A DNA stretch of 64,000 nt from Advenella sp. S44 (lineage in GTDB: Bacteria > Pseudomonadota > Gammaproteobacteria > Burkholderiales > Burkholderiaceae_B). The stretch is from the NCBI RefSeq assembly GCF_002810445.1, contig NZ_NEXS01000009.1, positions 434,001 through 498,000 on the forward strand. Direction: 5' to 3'. Of this stretch, positions 63,976-64,000 are shown piece after piece. Position 1 is the first letter of the stretch. Every line of letters begins with the position of its first letter. The notes under the pieces are model-generated. The model saw only the letters and a program-made list of their open reading frames with translations. It was not told where the DNA came from and made no database searches. The position numbers and the translations under genes are program-made.

Positions 63976-64000
63976 GACCGGCGGCAGCCTTCAATTGGGA
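63965..64000 (-). CDS. hmuT: Probable 3' end of hmuT (heme-binding protein), cut by window edge
   Basis: Eleven codons reading SQLKAAAGHAN and a TAA at 63965-63967, overlapping the hmuU start by 11 bp. In heme-uptake operons hmuT directly precedes hmuU, so the fragment fits the C-terminus of the periplasmic heme-binding protein. Eleven residues are too few to identify it by sequence. Confidence 0.45.
   Translation of the reverse strand, partial: SQLKAAAGHAN

Overview
The window looks like a chromosomal segment of a betaproteobacterium of the Burkholderiales, most likely family Alcaligenaceae (Bordetella, Achromobacter or Advenella type). This rests on the dusB-fis-purH-ruvC-ruvA order, a Bug-type (TctC) solute-binding protein beside a LysR regulator, phasin, caa3_CtaG and aat-bpt gene sets, and moderately GC-rich coding sequence. 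The genus is inference. No phage, plasmid, insertion sequence, CRISPR array or rRNA gene was seen. The window cuts two genes: an APC permease at the left edge and, probably, hmuT at the right edge.

Layout. 1-8.4 kb: amino-acid permease with an exported methyltransferase, an ICL/PEP-mutase family lyase, a LysR remnant, an AstE/aspartoacylase-like hydrolase with its Bug protein and divergent LysR, and an acyl-CoA ligase. 8.4-14.1 kb: two 17-bp tandem arrays, an Ada protein lacking three of four zinc cysteines, a sugar-acid dehydratase/RraA-like/GntR cluster and tRNA-Cys. 14.5-20.6 kb: envelope genes (DUF883-like, YeeE/YedE permease, lipoprotein, 957-residue DUF937-BON-OmpA protein). 20.6-30.7 kb: phhA-phhB, NUDIX-aat-bpt-pyrD, phasin, IclR, molybdopterin-binding-domain protein, EI24 protein, thioredoxin-like protein. 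30.8-38.2 kb: DEAD-box helicase, azlCD, zinc-finger and SnoaL-like proteins, YheT hydrolase, CtaG-like protein, ubiH. 38.2-46.6 kb: dusB-fis-purH-ruvC-ruvA, a DctPQM TRAP operon, then ruvB. 47-51 kb: AraC regulator, TonB receptor and FhuF-like reductase, an iron-siderophore unit. 51-64 kb: recQ, thiO-thiS-thiG, a second azlCD pair, csbD, a GFA protein, acnA and the hmu heme transporter.

The most unusual feature is a set of short tandem arrays in intergenic gaps. Three unrelated sequences share a 17-bp period (8535-8735, 8973-9107, 46672-46907). Others have periods of 11 bp (exactly filling the thiG-azlD gap), 15-16 bp (beside the OmpA-family gene), about 19-20 bp (pyrD-phasin gap) and about 30 bp (beside the GFA gene). 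Several have a perfect core flanked by progressively degenerate units, which suggests local expansion. Each locus has its own unit, so this is not one dispersed repeat family. The OmpA-family gene carries in-frame 12-bp and 15-bp arrays, so short-period expansion seems to act in both coding and non-coding DNA here.
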